64,000 nt of DNA from Ariolimax columbianus (GCA_036924085.1 JAVGWX010000013.1:44858675-44922674); one strand, 5' to 3'; shown: positions 41,327-51,349, counted from the stretch's first letter. The notes: generated by a model not told the origin, from the sequence alone. Numbers and translations: made by a program.

Positions 41327-41430
41327 ACTTTTTTCTGATAGGTTGTACCGTCATCATACATCGGACTCTAATCTCCTGCCTCAACATGAAAGAGTGAACG
41401 GTTGCTTAGATTGCATCCCAGATTTCAGTC

Positions 41431-41785
41431 GCTGTTTTCATTCATATTTTATGATATTCGTCAGTGTTACCGGGGTCTGAGAGGGGAACAAAGCATAATA
41501 CCATTGTGATCTGCCAGGCAATGTTTTAAGAATTGACTGAACATGGTTGTGCATTGAGCTGACTTCTCCGTCCTGCAGAAAACGTAAGACCCCCCCCCCC
41601 CCCCGCCCAACCCCCTCCCAAAAAAACAACAACAACAACAAAAAACAACATCAACATATATTGGCAGGTCACCAATTGATGATTCGGGTTGTATTTGTTG
41701 AACACCTGCGCGTCTTGGGGAGCTAAACAAGTTTTCACTGAATGATTGGCTATGATATTTCAAACTTTAAGGGAAATGGAATTCC
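41431..41785. other. Spacer with poly-C and CAA-rich tract
   Basis: C15 run interrupted by G at 41590-41606 followed by CCCAACCCCCTCCC and (AAC)n at 41625-41650. No gene. Confidence 0.5.
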
Positions 41786-41789
41786 AATT

Positions 41790-42100
41790 CAGGGCCGGAG
41801 TGATAGTACATTGACCCAGCTGACAGCAGCCAGTGGCTCATATCTGGTTGCTTGCATCAGGGTTCAAGGGATCAGAGTTGACCAAGACCCAGTTCCACAT
41901 TCAATCAGCGGTCCTGGAAACAAATGTAGTCTGGCTAAGAGAATTGGAGTCGCATTATGAAGGCAAACCCAGCACCTCGAAAAAAGGCCAGTTGAAATCC
42001 GATGTGTCGGACGGAAAGGCGCATATATCGCAGACACTCTGTAAACTGTGAGTCACAGTGGGCTTTTCAAGAAGAGCGCAGAAGAAGAAGGCCGAACTCT
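41790..42100 (+). mobile_element. Diverged S-1-type SINE
   Basis: Matches S-1 in order: ACAGCAGCCAGTGGCTC, GGAATTGGAGTCGC region, then the core AATCCGATGTGTCGGACGGA and AAAGGCGCATATATCGCAGA and CTGTAAACTGTGAGTCAC, ending GCGCAGAAGAAGAAGG. An older subfamily, closest to 8665-8925. Confidence 0.65.
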
Positions 42101-42689
42101 AATCACGAAGAAGTGAGACACTTATTATTTTTTTGTGACGGCAATATCAGCCATGTGAATTACGTGACCATTACAAAAATCCCATAGATAACCACACAAA
42201 AAAAAAAAAAAAAATAATAATACACAAACAACAAAAAGCAATACATTGTTGTGAATAATATCCAGTAGCGAGCGAAGAATGATGATAATTTTAGGTTAAT
42301 TCAAGTCATGAACATGAAAGGACATAAACGTTCACCTGTTCTAAAAATAGAACGACAATCAGGGAAGGCCCCTGCCTTATTTGAGCTGTGAGAAATAAAA
42401 TAGCACGCTAATTACTATCTCCTAACTACCAATTGACCTGATTCTTCAGCTGTGTTAGACTGGACGCAATCAGCTCTCATGTTTGCTCACGTGTCACTAC
42501 GCTTAAACAAAATGACGAATACAATTTCAATTTATAATTTATTTCACATGTTTTATGCAAATGGCTACCTTTTCTAATTCTTCCCAAAACTTTTGCAATA
42601 GCTCAGGCTATCCTGTCTGTTCTAACATTTCTCTACTGATAATATCATCGCCATTCTTCTCTGTTACTGCAGTACTGTAGCGACCTTAT

Positions 42690-42901
42690 TGACAGAGTTG
42701 AGGTGCGTTAAACACAGTGCGCAAATTACCAGTAAAAAATACGCTGTTACAATTGAAAGCCATGATTTTGAGAAGACAGCTTGGCAGCGAACTTTTGATG
42801 CCATGGGCGGACTTGCACGGTTGACAATGAAGGAGTACACTCCATACACGACGCTGAACAAGGCGCCATATCACTGCTGCTCATTGGCACGCTCTTACAA
42901 T
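42690..42901 (+). CDS. Possible host exon, unrecognised
   Basis: An open frame reads ITSKKYAVTIESHDFEKTAW, QRTFDAMGGLARLTMKEYTP and TTLNKAPYHCCSLARSYN, then meets a consensus donor (AAT|GTGAGTATA). Possible acceptors TTACTGCAG (42671) or TATTGACAG (42694). It does not look like a transposon protein. No partner exon found, so it could be chance. Confidence 0.25.
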
Positions 42902-42989
42902 GTGAGTATAGTGTTACAGATTTGTAGAGTTTTCGTCCGGTTTTGGTTGAGTCAAGCGTATCTCGTGCACGCTGCTCTTGACCGCAACT

Positions 42990-43330
42990 GCTGGGAAGGA
43001 TGAATGTACTGGTCAGACATGTTAGTCAGGTTCAGGCAAAACATACTGGACAAGACCCTCACCTTGGCTTCCTCGTAGCCCTTCCTGGAAACGGGATGTT
43101 TTCTTGGCAGCCTGGCTAACGAGGTGGGGGATCGATCCTCGTAGTAGTGAGCGACACACAGATGAAGCCAAGCACAGCACAAGCGCCTAGATGACCCCGG
43201 TCCACCTTCATCAGCATGCTCGGGATGTGAGGAAAGCTACGACAACCCGCCACTTAACATCATTTTTAGGACGCACATAGAGTAATCCTACTCATTGTGG
43301 GCATACAACAACAACAATAACAACAACAAG

Positions 43331-43369
<39 letters not shown>

Positions 43370-43372
43370 AAA
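42990..43372 (+). mobile_element. AAC-tailed SINE-like repeat (S-2), best copy
   Basis: Order: GTCAGACATGTTAGTCAGGT (37-bp-type unit), GGCAGCCTGGCTAACGAGGT, GGGGGATCGATCCTCG (a possible pol III B-box remnant), ATGAAGCCAAGCACAGCAC, CAGCATGCTCGGGATGTGAG, ACAACCCGCCACTTAACATC, CTACTCATTGTGGGCAT and an (AAC)n tail at 43309-43371. Dispersed copies share this order and tail. Confidence 0.75.
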
Positions 43373-43439
43373 ACCCGCTACTGCTTGTTCTGTTTTCCTT
43401 CTAAGAATCGACTTCACTGTAATCTGGGCATACCCATAG

Positions 43440-43570
43440 GTGCTCAGTCTCTGTTGATTACTTACTTAGTTGCTCCTCTTCTACCGTGAGGTGTAGAGGT
43501 GTCTCTGTTGATTACTTACTTAGTCGCTCCTCTTCTACCGTGAGGTGTAGAGGTGTCTCTGTTGATACTG
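43440..43570 (+). repeat. 60-bp direct repeat, two copies
   Basis: CTCTGTTGATTACTTACTTA then GTTGCTCCTCTTCTACCGTG and AGGTGTAGAGGTGT occur twice in tandem, with the start of a third. Confidence 0.9.
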
Positions 43571-43828
43571 ATGGTAATTGCAGCACATTTTTAATTCACT
43601 TCTGCTTCGTCCTCTCATGCGCTCCAGTCTGCTCGAACCTTGTTCGACATATAATTCTATGAATTGCTGATTCATCTATTGCGGTGTCATCATCCAACAT
43701 ACGATCATTGATAGAGTTCAAAAATGGCACTTTTATCCATATCTAGTGTAGCTATAATTTGTGTCTGTGAAGCCAAGAGAATATCTCTTTCGTTGCCCTG
43801 AACTCCAGAAGGCTGTAGATCCATGCAT

Positions 43829-44045
43829 GTCTTTGCAGGTTTGATGCCTTAACATCTGCCATCCACACATGTCTCTGCAGGTTTGATGCCTTTACATCTG
43901 CCATTCACACATGTCTCTGCAGGTTTGATGCCTTTACATCTATCATCCACTCATGTCTCTGCAAGTTTGATGCCTTTACATCTGCCATCCACACATGTCT
44001 CTGCAGGTTTGATGCCTTTACATCTGCCATCCACTCATGTCATAG
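43829..44045 (+). repeat. 42-bp tandem array, 5 copies
   Basis: Unit: ATGTCTCTGCAGGTTTGATG then CCTTTACATCTGCCATCCAC. Period measured as 42 between 43869 and 43911. Confidence 0.93.
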
Positions 44046-44087
44046 TTAGCCCTTCTATACCTTCTAAAGTAAGCATTGAGTCTGATA

Positions 44088-44330
44088 TTATTTTATTTTT
44101 TTGGTTTTGCGTTCGCCTTATTTCTCTAATCCCAAAAGGCGGTGTGCGTTGCACTGTGGTTTTCATTTTGTACATCCGACTACAGCATGCATTTTATGTA
44201 AGGGCCTGTTTTCTCCTGCATTTTCTAAGGGTTTGCTTCCCCGGGGTAACAACCGGTGCTGTGATGGGGATCGAACCCAGCACCTTCGGTTATGAGCCGG
44301 GCCACTTAACCACTAGCCCACGCCGTCCCC
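44088..44330 (-). mobile_element. tRNA-Met-like SINE with A-rich tail (family S-4)
   Basis: Minus strand from 44330: GGGGACGGCGTGGGCTAGTG (A box in GGGCTAGTGGTTAAGTGG), CGG-CTCATAA-CCG (a 7-nt loop carrying CAT), and B box GGGTTCGATCCCC at 44277-44265. Cloverleaf-like spacing and the CAT loop point to a tRNA-Met origin. The body switches to AGTCGGATGTACAAA and the 3' module CACAGTGCAACGCACACCGC, then A-rich. The 3' module is shared with 26285-26371 and 47229-47320. Confidence 0.85.
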
Positions 44331-44344
44331 AAATCTGATTGATG

Positions 44345-44890
44345 AATGCCCCAGTTGGGGAGGTCCCTAATAGCAATAACAGAGCTGCAGTCGATGCTTC
44401 CATCTGTATTCCCGTACTGAACATTGCGACCTGGTCTATCACTCTAAGCTGAGAAGCCCAACCAGCTGTTATCGCTGTCGTTAATGCCCACAATGAGTAA
44501 TTTTATTATTTTGTGTGCTCTGAAGAGGGCGTTGATGTGAAGGCTGCAGTGGCTTTCCTTACATCCCTAGCATGCTGTTGGAAGTGGACTAGGATCCTCC
44601 TAAGTGCTGTGCAACTGAAGCAGGTCTTTTTCCTGTGAGAACTGCAAGGCATTTAAATTTAGTCTTGGTCAGTATATTCCACCTGACCCTGATTAATAGT
44701 GTTCTATCAGTATAGGTATGCCTGACCAGACGTTAGTCTCCTCTCCTTAGCCCAATCAGAGCTGCAATCAATGATTCCATCTATCTTCTCATACTTGACA
44801 TCGCTGTTCTGTATTACCCGCTATGCTGAACGACGACCTGGCCTCTCCTCTAGCCGAGAAGCCCGATCTGTGCAACATAGAACCTCATTA
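44345..44890 (-). mobile_element. S-2-type repeat pair
   Basis: 44470-44600 matches the S-2 3' end inverted (GCCCACAATGAGTAA, CATCCCTAGCATGCT). 44660-44740 has two 37-bp-type units. The blocks 44380-44470 and 44755-44880 are diverged direct repeats of each other (AGAGCTGCAGTCGATGCTTC versus AGAGCTGCAATCAATGATTC), so two related copies lie in tandem. Confidence 0.55.
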
Positions 44891-45002
44891 TGCAACTACT
44901 TGTAATGAGTTATTTTCCCTTGACAGATTATCTCCCGCGGACTAAGATTACCATGAGAACAAACCGAATAGTCCATCGACCTGTCATGCAATAGCCAAGA
45001 AC

Positions 45003-45935
45003 TAGAAAAAGCAATGTGGTTAGAAGACCATTTAAGGACAAATCTTAAACGCCTAATGAATCACATTTCACGCTCTAGTTTGTGCAATTATGTGTACTTT
45101 GTATATTATACTTTATTGATGTCGGATTTAGATAAAATTCGAGAATGGTCTGTAAGCTGGCAAATGGAGTTTAATGTAGATAAATGTACAGTCATCCACA
45201 TGGGTAGATCCAATATGGAACATAATTACAGAATGGGAGAAAACAATATTAGAAAGATAGATAAGGAAAGGGACCTAGTGGTTATAATAGATCATACAGG
45301 AAAGGTGAGCTAGCAAGTTAAGGTAGCAGTGAAAAAGGCAAATGCAATGGTTAGGTATGATAAAAAGAAATATTAAACATAGGAGCAAGGAAGTGATCGT
45401 CAAACTGTATAAAGCTTTAGTTAGACCTAGATTGGAGTACTGTGTACAGGTGTGGAGTCCTTTTCATAGAGGGGATATAAACATGCTAGAAAGAATACAA
45501 AAAAGAGCGACAAAGATGATAGTGGGATTCCAGAATTACAATTATGAGGAACGACTCAGAAAAACCGGCCTACAGTGTCTCGAAGAGAGAAGAATTCGTG
45601 GTGACTTAATACAGGTTCATAAGATGATCAGAGGAATCGATAAATTAGACTATAACAAGTTTTTTTAAAATTCAGCCACCCACAATAACACGAGGGCATA
45701 GCTACAAGCTGACTAAAGAGAGGTCCAGGTTAGATATTAGGAAATATTTTTTTAGTCAAAGAGTGGTGTCTGCTTGGAATGCATTGCCAGGGGAGGTAGT
45801 GGAGGCAGGGACAGTTAATGCATTTAAGAATAAACTGGATGCGCATAGATTTTAGAGCAAGGTGATGTAAATGTAACTGGTTGTATACAGACTCTGCAGG
45901 GTCTTCTAAACCAGTATACAAACGTTAAGTTTAGT
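45003..45935 (+). mobile_element. CR1-like LINE, 3' part
   Basis: 45014-45313 reads DLDKIREWSVSWQMEFNVDK, CTVIHMGRSNMEHNYRMGEN and KERDLVVIIDHTGKVS. 45342-45668 reads SKEVIVKLYKALVRPRLEYC, NMLERIQKRATKMIVGF, YEERLRKTGLQCLEERRIRG and DLIQVHKMIRG. Then RGHSYKLTKERSRLDIRKYF-type text and VVEAGTVNAFKNKLD-type text follow in other frames. The 3' end is the hairpin CTGGTTGTATACAGACTCTG...AACCAGTATA with TTAAGTT tail repeats. The polymerase core is missing and there are at least three breaks. Confidence 0.8.
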
Positions 45936-46139
45936 TAAGTTACACAAGGCCACATCTTGTTAATGATTTGGGTTGTCTAATTTATTTCGTCGCTGCCTTT
46001 TCTTCCCTAACAGTGAACCAGTACACTATTTTGGTTTGGTTGATTAGGTGTATCGGTAACACAGTACCATTGACGTTAAAAGCGATTGCCTCACCACTGC
46101 GCTTATCAGCGGTCATATATGATTTTAATACCTCTCGCC

Positions 46140-46425
46140 TTTTTGTCAGAAATCTCTAGATAACTACAAGTTTTTTTACCTTTTAAATATTCAAATTTTA
46201 TCCATTTTTGTAAGAAATCTCAAAGTAATTATGAGTTTTTTATTTGGTAAATATCCAATTTTATCCATTTTTGTCCGAAATCTCTAGGTAACTCCATTTT
46301 TTTTACTTTTTAATTATTCAGATTGTATCCATTTTTGTAAGAAATCTCCAAGTAATTACGAGTTTTTTATTTGGTAAATATTCAGATTTTATCCATTTTT
46401 GTCAGAAATCTCTAGGTAACTACTA
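46140..46425 (+). repeat. ~64-bp tandem array, 4-5 copies
   Basis: TTTTTGTAAGAAATCTC and TTTTTGTCAGAAATCTCTAG alternate about every 64 bp, separated by TTTTATTTGGTAAATATTCA-type text. AT-rich with a two-unit alternation. Confidence 0.85.
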
Positions 46426-46427
46426 GA

Positions 46428-46675
46428 ATGATGATGATGCTATAAAAGCTATGCGCATTCAATTTATTCTTAAATGCATTACAAGCAATCACCACTCTCT
46501 GACTAAACAAAATATTTCCTAATATCTAATCTAGACCTTTCTTTAGTTAATTTGTAGCTATGCCCTCTTGTTATTGTATGTGGTTGTATTTTGAAAAAGA
46601 ACGTGCTATAGTCTAATTTATCCTTTCTGTTGATTATCTTCTTTAACCTGTATTAAGTCACCTCGCGCTCAAGTT
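46428..46675 (-). mobile_element. CR1-like LINE fragment
   Basis: On plus, CACTCTCTGACTAAACAAAA, ATATTTCCTAATATCTAATC, TATGCCCTCTTGTTATTG and CTGTATTAAGTCACCTCG are the reverse complement of the coding end at 45660-45850 (SQRVV, LDIRKYFF, TRGHSYK). Truncated on both sides. Confidence 0.75.
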
Positions 46676-46679
46676 CGCT

Positions 46680-47060
46680 TGTTTCTTCAGATGCGAGCGA
46701 CTTACTTATCAGCTGACATTTTCAGAGTCAGAAAATAACAAAATACTGAAGAAAAACAATTCCGCGTTAACGGAACTCTGAAGCACGCTTGACTTGTCGA
46801 AACGCCGAGGTACGAATGACGCACCAATCCTGCTCGTCGCGTGTTTGAGCTCGCGTGGTGCTGGGAGAGCATGTTTGGCGATAATCGCGGTTATGCTGTC
46901 TGCACTACCTGCACGGGACATATTGAACAGACAAAAAAAAGGCTTTAAGCTCGAGCTTTTGCGACTTTCCGATAAGACAAAATGTAGGCGCGAACCATGA
47001 ATGAAAACACATTGTACAATTGATAGTCCGGTTCGCGTTCTACAAGACTATTCAGGTGTC
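46680..47060. promoter_or_regulatory. CpG-richer segment, possible promoter
   Basis: CG dinucleotides are dense compared with neighbours (TTCCGCGTTAACGGAAC, CGAAACGCCGAGG, CTCGTCGCGTG, GATAATCGCGG). TTCCGCGTTAACGGAA is a near-palindrome. It lies 1.1 kb upstream of the possible host exon at 48166. Function is inferred from composition only. Confidence 0.25.
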
Positions 47061-47100
47061 AGAATCCCAAACTCGTTTTTTGAAAATCTAATATTTTAGT

Positions 47101-47175
47101 GAAGCGCCTTCATCCCTTGGGAGACCCCTCCCCTCCCCCGGGGGGGGGGGGGGGAAGGGGTATGGGGGTTGGATT
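47101..47175 (+). repeat. C/G homopolymer junction (CCCCTCCCCCG18-like)
   Basis: CCCCTCCCCTCCCCCGGGGG with the G run continuing to about 47156, then AAGGGG. It can fold into a hairpin or quadruplex and is prone to assembly error. Confidence 0.85.
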
Positions 47176-47228
47176 GTTATTAAATTCTTTACATCATTAA
47201 ACATTTTTTTGTGTTTTATTTTATTTTA

Positions 47229-47320
47229 TTTTTTTGGCGCAAAATAAAAATCACAGTGCAACGCATACCGCCTTGGAGGTTAGAGAAATAAGGCAAACGA
47301 AAAAAAAGAAGAAAAAAAAG
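47229..47320 (+). mobile_element. A-tailed SINE 3' module
   Basis: GCGCAAAATAAAAATCACAG, TGCAACGCATACCGCCTTGG, GAGAAATAAGGCAAACG and an A/GA-rich tail match the 3' module of S-4 (44088-44160, inverted). Confidence 0.7.
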
Positions 47321-47344
47321 TCTCGCTTCCATACATGAGAGTGC

Positions 47345-47690
47345 AAACATGTGAAGTGAATCTTTGATATCCACAGTTATTTGAAACATGTGAAGTGAAT
47401 CTTTGATATCCACAGTTATTTGAAACACGTGAAGTGAATGAATCTTTGATATCCACAGTTATCTGACACATGTGAAGTGAATCTTTGATATCCACAGTTA
47501 TTTGAAACACGTGAAGTGAATCTTTGATATCCACAGTCATTTAAAACATGTGAAGTGAATCTTTGATATCCACAGTTATTTGAAACACGTGAAGTGAGTC
47601 TTTAATACCCCCAGTTATCTGAAACACGTAAAGTGAATTCTTGATATCTACAGTTATCTGAAACATGTGAAGTTAATAATTGCTACCTAG
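47345..47690 (+). repeat. 39-bp tandem array, 8-9 copies
   Basis: Unit: GAAACATGTGAAGTGAATCT then TTGATATCCACAGTTATTT. Period 39 between 47349 and 47388. Copies decay toward the 3' end. Confidence 0.95.
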
Positions 47691-47839
47691 ATTTATTTGT
47701 AAAATGAAGGAAACCATTTTTATTTGGGTGAAAGTATCAGTACGCAGGTGCTAAATCTGCCATTTTGACTTCAAGGAAGGATTTGTATACATTGCTGTGG
47801 TTAATGAAGCTCTGGTGCGCATGAAACCTAGTCGTGCTT

Positions 47840-48070
47840 GACCCTGAAGCAACGTCCTGGTCAGTATATCGTACCTGGCCCTGAAGCGACGTCCTGGTCA
47901 GTATATCGTACCTGGTCCTGAACAGACGTCCTGGTCTGTATATCGTACCTGGTCCTGAAGAGACGTCCTGGTCAGTATATCGTACCTGACCCTGAAGCGA
48001 CGCCCTTTTCAGCATATCGTACCTGACCCTGAAGCGACGTCCTGATCAGTATATCGTACCTGGTCGGACT
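47840..48070 (+). repeat. 37-bp tandem array related to the one at 32553
   Basis: Unit: CTGGTCAGTATATCGTACCT then GACCCTGAAGCGACGTC. Same period and overall plan as CTGATCAGAATGTTTCACCT then GACCCTGACTAACACGT at 32553-33175, and ends the same way (GGTCGGACTAGCGTCTC versus CCAGACTAAACATTCGTCC). Confidence 0.93.
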
Positions 48071-48165
48071 AGCGTCTCATGTGATGTAAAACCAAAAATA
48101 ATCTGTTAACATTTGACTTCATTGAGACACAAATTTTCCATTTGTTCCTTCCACTACAATAATAG

Positions 48166-48256
48166 GTCACATACGGCAAGATGAGTCAGGTGGAGGGAGG
48201 TTCTGTGAAAGGGACAGCCCCGCCAGTCAAGGAAGTCAAGCCGACATACTGCAAAT
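48166..48256 (+). CDS. Possible first coding exon of a host gene
   Basis: Between acceptor CAATAATAG (48157-48165) and consensus donor AAAT|GTAAGTC (48257). ATG at 48181 opens MSQVEGGSVKGTAPPVKEVK then PTYCK, leaving phase 1. The short, Lys/Pro-rich N-terminus ending in a Cys could be the cytosolic tip of a membrane protein such as a tetraspanin, but this is a guess. No further exon is visible before the window's downstream repeats. Confidence 0.35.
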
Positions 48257-48384
48257 GTAAGTCTATGTTGCCATAACAACAAAACCATCACAAACCTTAA
48301 CGGAATTAGGCCCCCGTGATTCCCCAAGTGCACACGAGGCCACTTAGTGGGTAGCGAAGAAAGAACATACTCGTAGCTGCTGCT

Positions 48385-48915
48385 ACGTAACTATATGCAT
48401 GTAACTTAACGTCTTTATGCTGGTGTAGAAGACTTTGCAGAGTCTGTATACAACAAGTTTCATTTACATTTCCTTGCTCTAAGAGCTATGCACCTCCAAT
48501 CTATTCTTAAAAGCATTAATTATCCCTGCCTCCATTACTTTCTGTGGCAATGCATTCCAAGCATTCACCACTCTCTGGCTAAAAAAATATTTTATAATAT
48601 CTAATCTGGACTTTAGCTATGCCCTCTTGTTCTTGTAGGTGGTTGTATTTTTAAGGAAAAAAAACTTGTTATAGTCTAATTTATCCTTTCCGTTGATTAT
48701 CTTATAAACCTGTATTAAGTCACTTCGAATTCTTCAATTCTCTAGACACTGCAGGCCGGTTTTTTCTGAGTCTTTCCTCCTAACTGTAATTATGAAATAT
48801 CACTCTCAGCTTTGCCGCTCTTGTTTGTATCCTTTCCAGCATGTTTATATCTCCTTTAAGGGTTTCATACTTGTACACAGTATTCCAATCTAGTAAGTAG
48901 AATGTCCTTTGCAGA
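48385..48915 (-). mobile_element. CR1-like LINE 3' end
   Basis: On plus it begins with the inverted terminal hairpin (TAACTTAACGTCTTTATGCT, GAAGACTTTGCAGAGTCTGT) and continues through GCTATGCACCTCCAATCTAT, CACCACTCTCTGGCTAAAAA, TATGCCCTCTTGTTCTTG, CTGTATTAAGTCACTTCG and CACTGCAGGCCGG up to TTGTACACAGTATTCCAATC. It is the complement of the 45400-45935 region, with many stops. Confidence 0.8.
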
Positions 48916-48959
48916 ACTTCTCTTCTTACAACCTATTTAGCTGTTTTAAGTTTCTTGGT

Positions 48960-50826
48960 AGAGAACAATATTAAGAAAATATTCGTAGAAAAGGGTTGAC
49001 ACCTAGAGATTATAATAGATCATACAGGCAAGGTGCAGGAGCAAGTCCAAATGTCAGAGAAAACGGCTAATGGAAAGCTGAGTATGATAAAAACGAATTT
49101 TCACATAAAAGTAAGGCAGTGAAAGTCTAACTGTATCAATGATTGGTGAGACCTAAATTGGAATGCTGTGTTCAGGTGTGGAGTCTTTATCGTAGAGGGG
49201 AATATAAACATGCTAGAGAAGATACAAAGAAGAGCTACTACACTGATTATGGAATTCCAGAATTATGGTTATGAGAAGACTCAGAAAAACTGGTCTATAG
49301 TGTCTAGAAAAGAGAATAATTCGAGGTGACAATACAAGTTCATACAACTGGTCTATAGTGTCTAGAAAAGAGAATAATTCGAGGTGACAATACATGTTCA
49401 TACAACTGGTCTATAGTGTCTAGAAAAGAGAATAATTCGAGGTGACAATACATGTTCATAAAACTGGTCTATAGTGTCTAGAAAAAAGAATAATTCGAGG
49501 TGACAATACAAGTTCATAAAACTGGTCTATAGTGTCTAGAAAAGAGAATAATTCGAGGTGACAATACATGTTCATACAACTGGTCTATAGTGTCTAGAAA
49601 AGAGAATAATTCGAGGTGACAATACATGTTCATAAAACTGGTCTATAGTGTCTAGAAAAAAGAATAATTCGAGGTGACAATACAAGTTCATAAAACTGGT
49701 CTATAGTGTCTAGAAAAGAGAATAATTCGAGGTGACAATACAAGTTCATAAAACTGGTCTATAGTGTCTAGAAAAAAGAATAATTCGAGGTGACAATACA
49801 AGTTCATACAACTGGTCTATAGTGTCTAGAAAAAATAATAATTCGAGGTGACAATACAAGTTCATAAAACTGGTCTATAGTGTCTAGAAAAGAGAATAAT
49901 TCGAGGTGACAATACATGTTCATACAACTGGTCTATAGTGTCTAGAAAAGAGAATAATTCGAGGTGACAATACAAGTTCATAAAACTGGTCTATAGTGTC
50001 TAGAAAAGAGAATAATTCGAGGTGACAATACAAGTTCATAAAACTGGTCTATAGTGTCTAGAAAAGAGAATAATTCGAGGTGACAATACATGTTCATAAA
50101 ACTGGTCTATAGTGTCTAGAAAAAAGAATAATTCGAGGTGACAATACAAGTTCATAAAACTGGTCTATAGTGTCTAGAAAAGAGAATAATTCGAGGTGAC
50201 AATACAAGTTCATAAAACTGGTCTATAGTGTCTAGAAAAGAGAATAAATCGAGGTGACAATACATGTTCATAGAACTGGTCTATAGTGTCTAGAAAAGAG
50301 AGTAATTCGAGGTGACAATACATGTTCATAAAACTGGTCTATAGTGTCTAGAAAAGAGAATAATTCGAGGTGACAATACTAGTTCATACAACTGGTCTAT
50401 AGTGTCTAGAAAAGAGAATAATTCGAGGTGACAATACAAGTTCATAAAACTGGTCTATAGTGTCTAGAAAAGAGAATAATTCGAGGTGACAATACAAGTT
50501 CATAAATTAATAAAGGAAAAGGATAAATTAGACTATAACAAGTTTTTTAAAAGTACAACCGGCTACACGAAAAAGAGGGCACAGCTTCAAATTGTTTAAA
50601 GACAGGTCTAGATTAAATATCAAGAAATATTTGTTTAGTCAGAGGGCCGTAAGTGCTTGGAATATATTCCCACATGATTTAGTAGAGGCAGGGTCAGATC
50701 ATGCATTAGAAAATAAATTAAATGTTTACGATTATTTTTAGTATTCTCGGTGGAGTGCAATACATTGGTTGTATACAGACTGTAGAAGCCGCCGGAACCA
50801 GTATAATGGAGTTAAGTTAAGTTAAG
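48960..50826 (+). mobile_element. CR1-like LINE 3' part containing a coding-sequence-derived array
   Basis: 48960-49290 broken text gives LEIIIDHTGKVQEQVQ, NINMLEKIQRRATTLIMEFQ and NYGYEKTQKNW. 50505-50826 resumes with KGKDKLDYNKFF-type text, KRAQLQIV, LVYRL and the 3' hairpin (GGTTGTATACAGACTGTAG, GTTAAGTTAAGTTAAG). Between them is the 58-bp array. Together these are one element copy with an internal expansion of ~20 units. Confidence 0.85.
49291..50505 (+). repeat. 58-bp tandem array (~21 copies) amplified from CR1 coding sequence
   Basis: Unit: TGGTCTATAGTGTCTAGAAA, AGAGAATAATTCGAGGTGAC, AATACAAGTTCATAAAAC. It aligns to the stretch coding KTGLQCLEERRIRGDLIQVH in the copy at 45560-45620, so each unit is about 19 codons of ORF2. 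Period 58 measured between 49291 and 49349. Variants (AAG/ATG, AAAAC/ACAAC, AGAGAA/AAAGAA) recur in blocks. Confidence 0.95.
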
Positions 50827-50859
50827 TGTGCAGTTATAGTAGGTTGACTTTACTTTCCA

Positions 50860-51346
50860 TACTGGGAGGCGAGGTCGCACCAAGAAACCCAAATCCCGTG
50901 TCTGTCAAACTGGACTAGGCGGGATTCGAACTCGGGATCGGGATCAAGATGCTGAGCAGCGCATGAGCTGCAGTGGTCAGCGACCCATAGCTGACTGCTA
51001 GCGTCAGGGCCAGCGAACCATAGCTCCCAAGACCCTTCTACACCTCCACGCGGTGATATCCTGGATAACAGGCTGCAGCAGGGCAGACTGGCTAAGGAGA
51101 AGGGATCGAAGAGGGAATGCTAACCCGGTATTCAAAAAATGCTTGCTGAAGTCAGAGTATTGGACCGAAAGGTGCAAATATCGCAGCCAAGCTGTAAACT
51201 ACGACACAACGCATTCCGTTCTCTGGACTAAATTCTGCTAATTAAGCCCTTTCATGGTTTGGTAGAGGGAGATTGAGAACGAACGAAGAAGAAGAAGAGC
51301 CCGAGATCGTTGGGATTTGAAAACGGACGTTTAACCCCTAGACCAA
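50860..51346 (-). mobile_element. tRNA-type SINE split by an S-1 SINE
   Basis: Minus strand from about 51346: GTTGGTCTAGGGGTTAAACG (A box), TTTTCAAATCCCAACGATC. After the insertion comes CCCGAGTTCGAATCCCGCC (B box, about 50938-50918), then AGTCCAGTTTGACAGACACG. A and B boxes are at tRNA-like spacing once the insert is removed. Confidence 0.7.
50941..51298 (+). mobile_element. GAA-tailed SINE (S-1), full-length
   Basis: Starts GGGATCAAGATGCTGAGCAG; core GTCAGAGTATTGGACCG; GCAAATATCGCAGCCAAGCT; ends GAACGAACGAAGAAGAAG. Flanks ACTCGGGATCG and GCCCGAGATCG look like a mutated target duplication inside the tRNA-type SINE. Confidence 0.88.
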
Positions 51347-51349
51347 CAA

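Larger units (their letters stand above)
36424..41430 (-). mobile_element. Jockey-like LINE (J-I), longest copy, interrupted by an RTE segment
   Basis: Running down the minus strand: endonuclease 41260-40655, linker 40557-40300, then an RTE segment (38478-40300, opposite strand), then polymerase from MERMINTRLMWHLEEK (38476) to thumb (37530), RNase H (37440-36900), Cys block (36860-36560), the GTCTGACAGCGTACGAGG signature and a ~110-bp (CTT)n tail (36424-36533 on plus). Polymerase motifs before SCVGKLMER, present in the 3566 copy, are missing here. A deletion near 37530 fuses GGMKST to KTL.., losing about 100 codons present in other copies. Confidence 0.85.

Noticed and set aside
44265..44330. 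Functional tRNA-Met gene
   Set aside because: Pol III boxes and a CAT loop are present, but the sequence continues into a SINE body and tail, the acceptor stem is not closed, and the copy is embedded among repeats.
47101..47175. Engineered or regulatory G-quadruplex
   Set aside because: A homopolymer run next to a C-run is more simply slippage or an assembly-prone tract; no gene context supports regulation.
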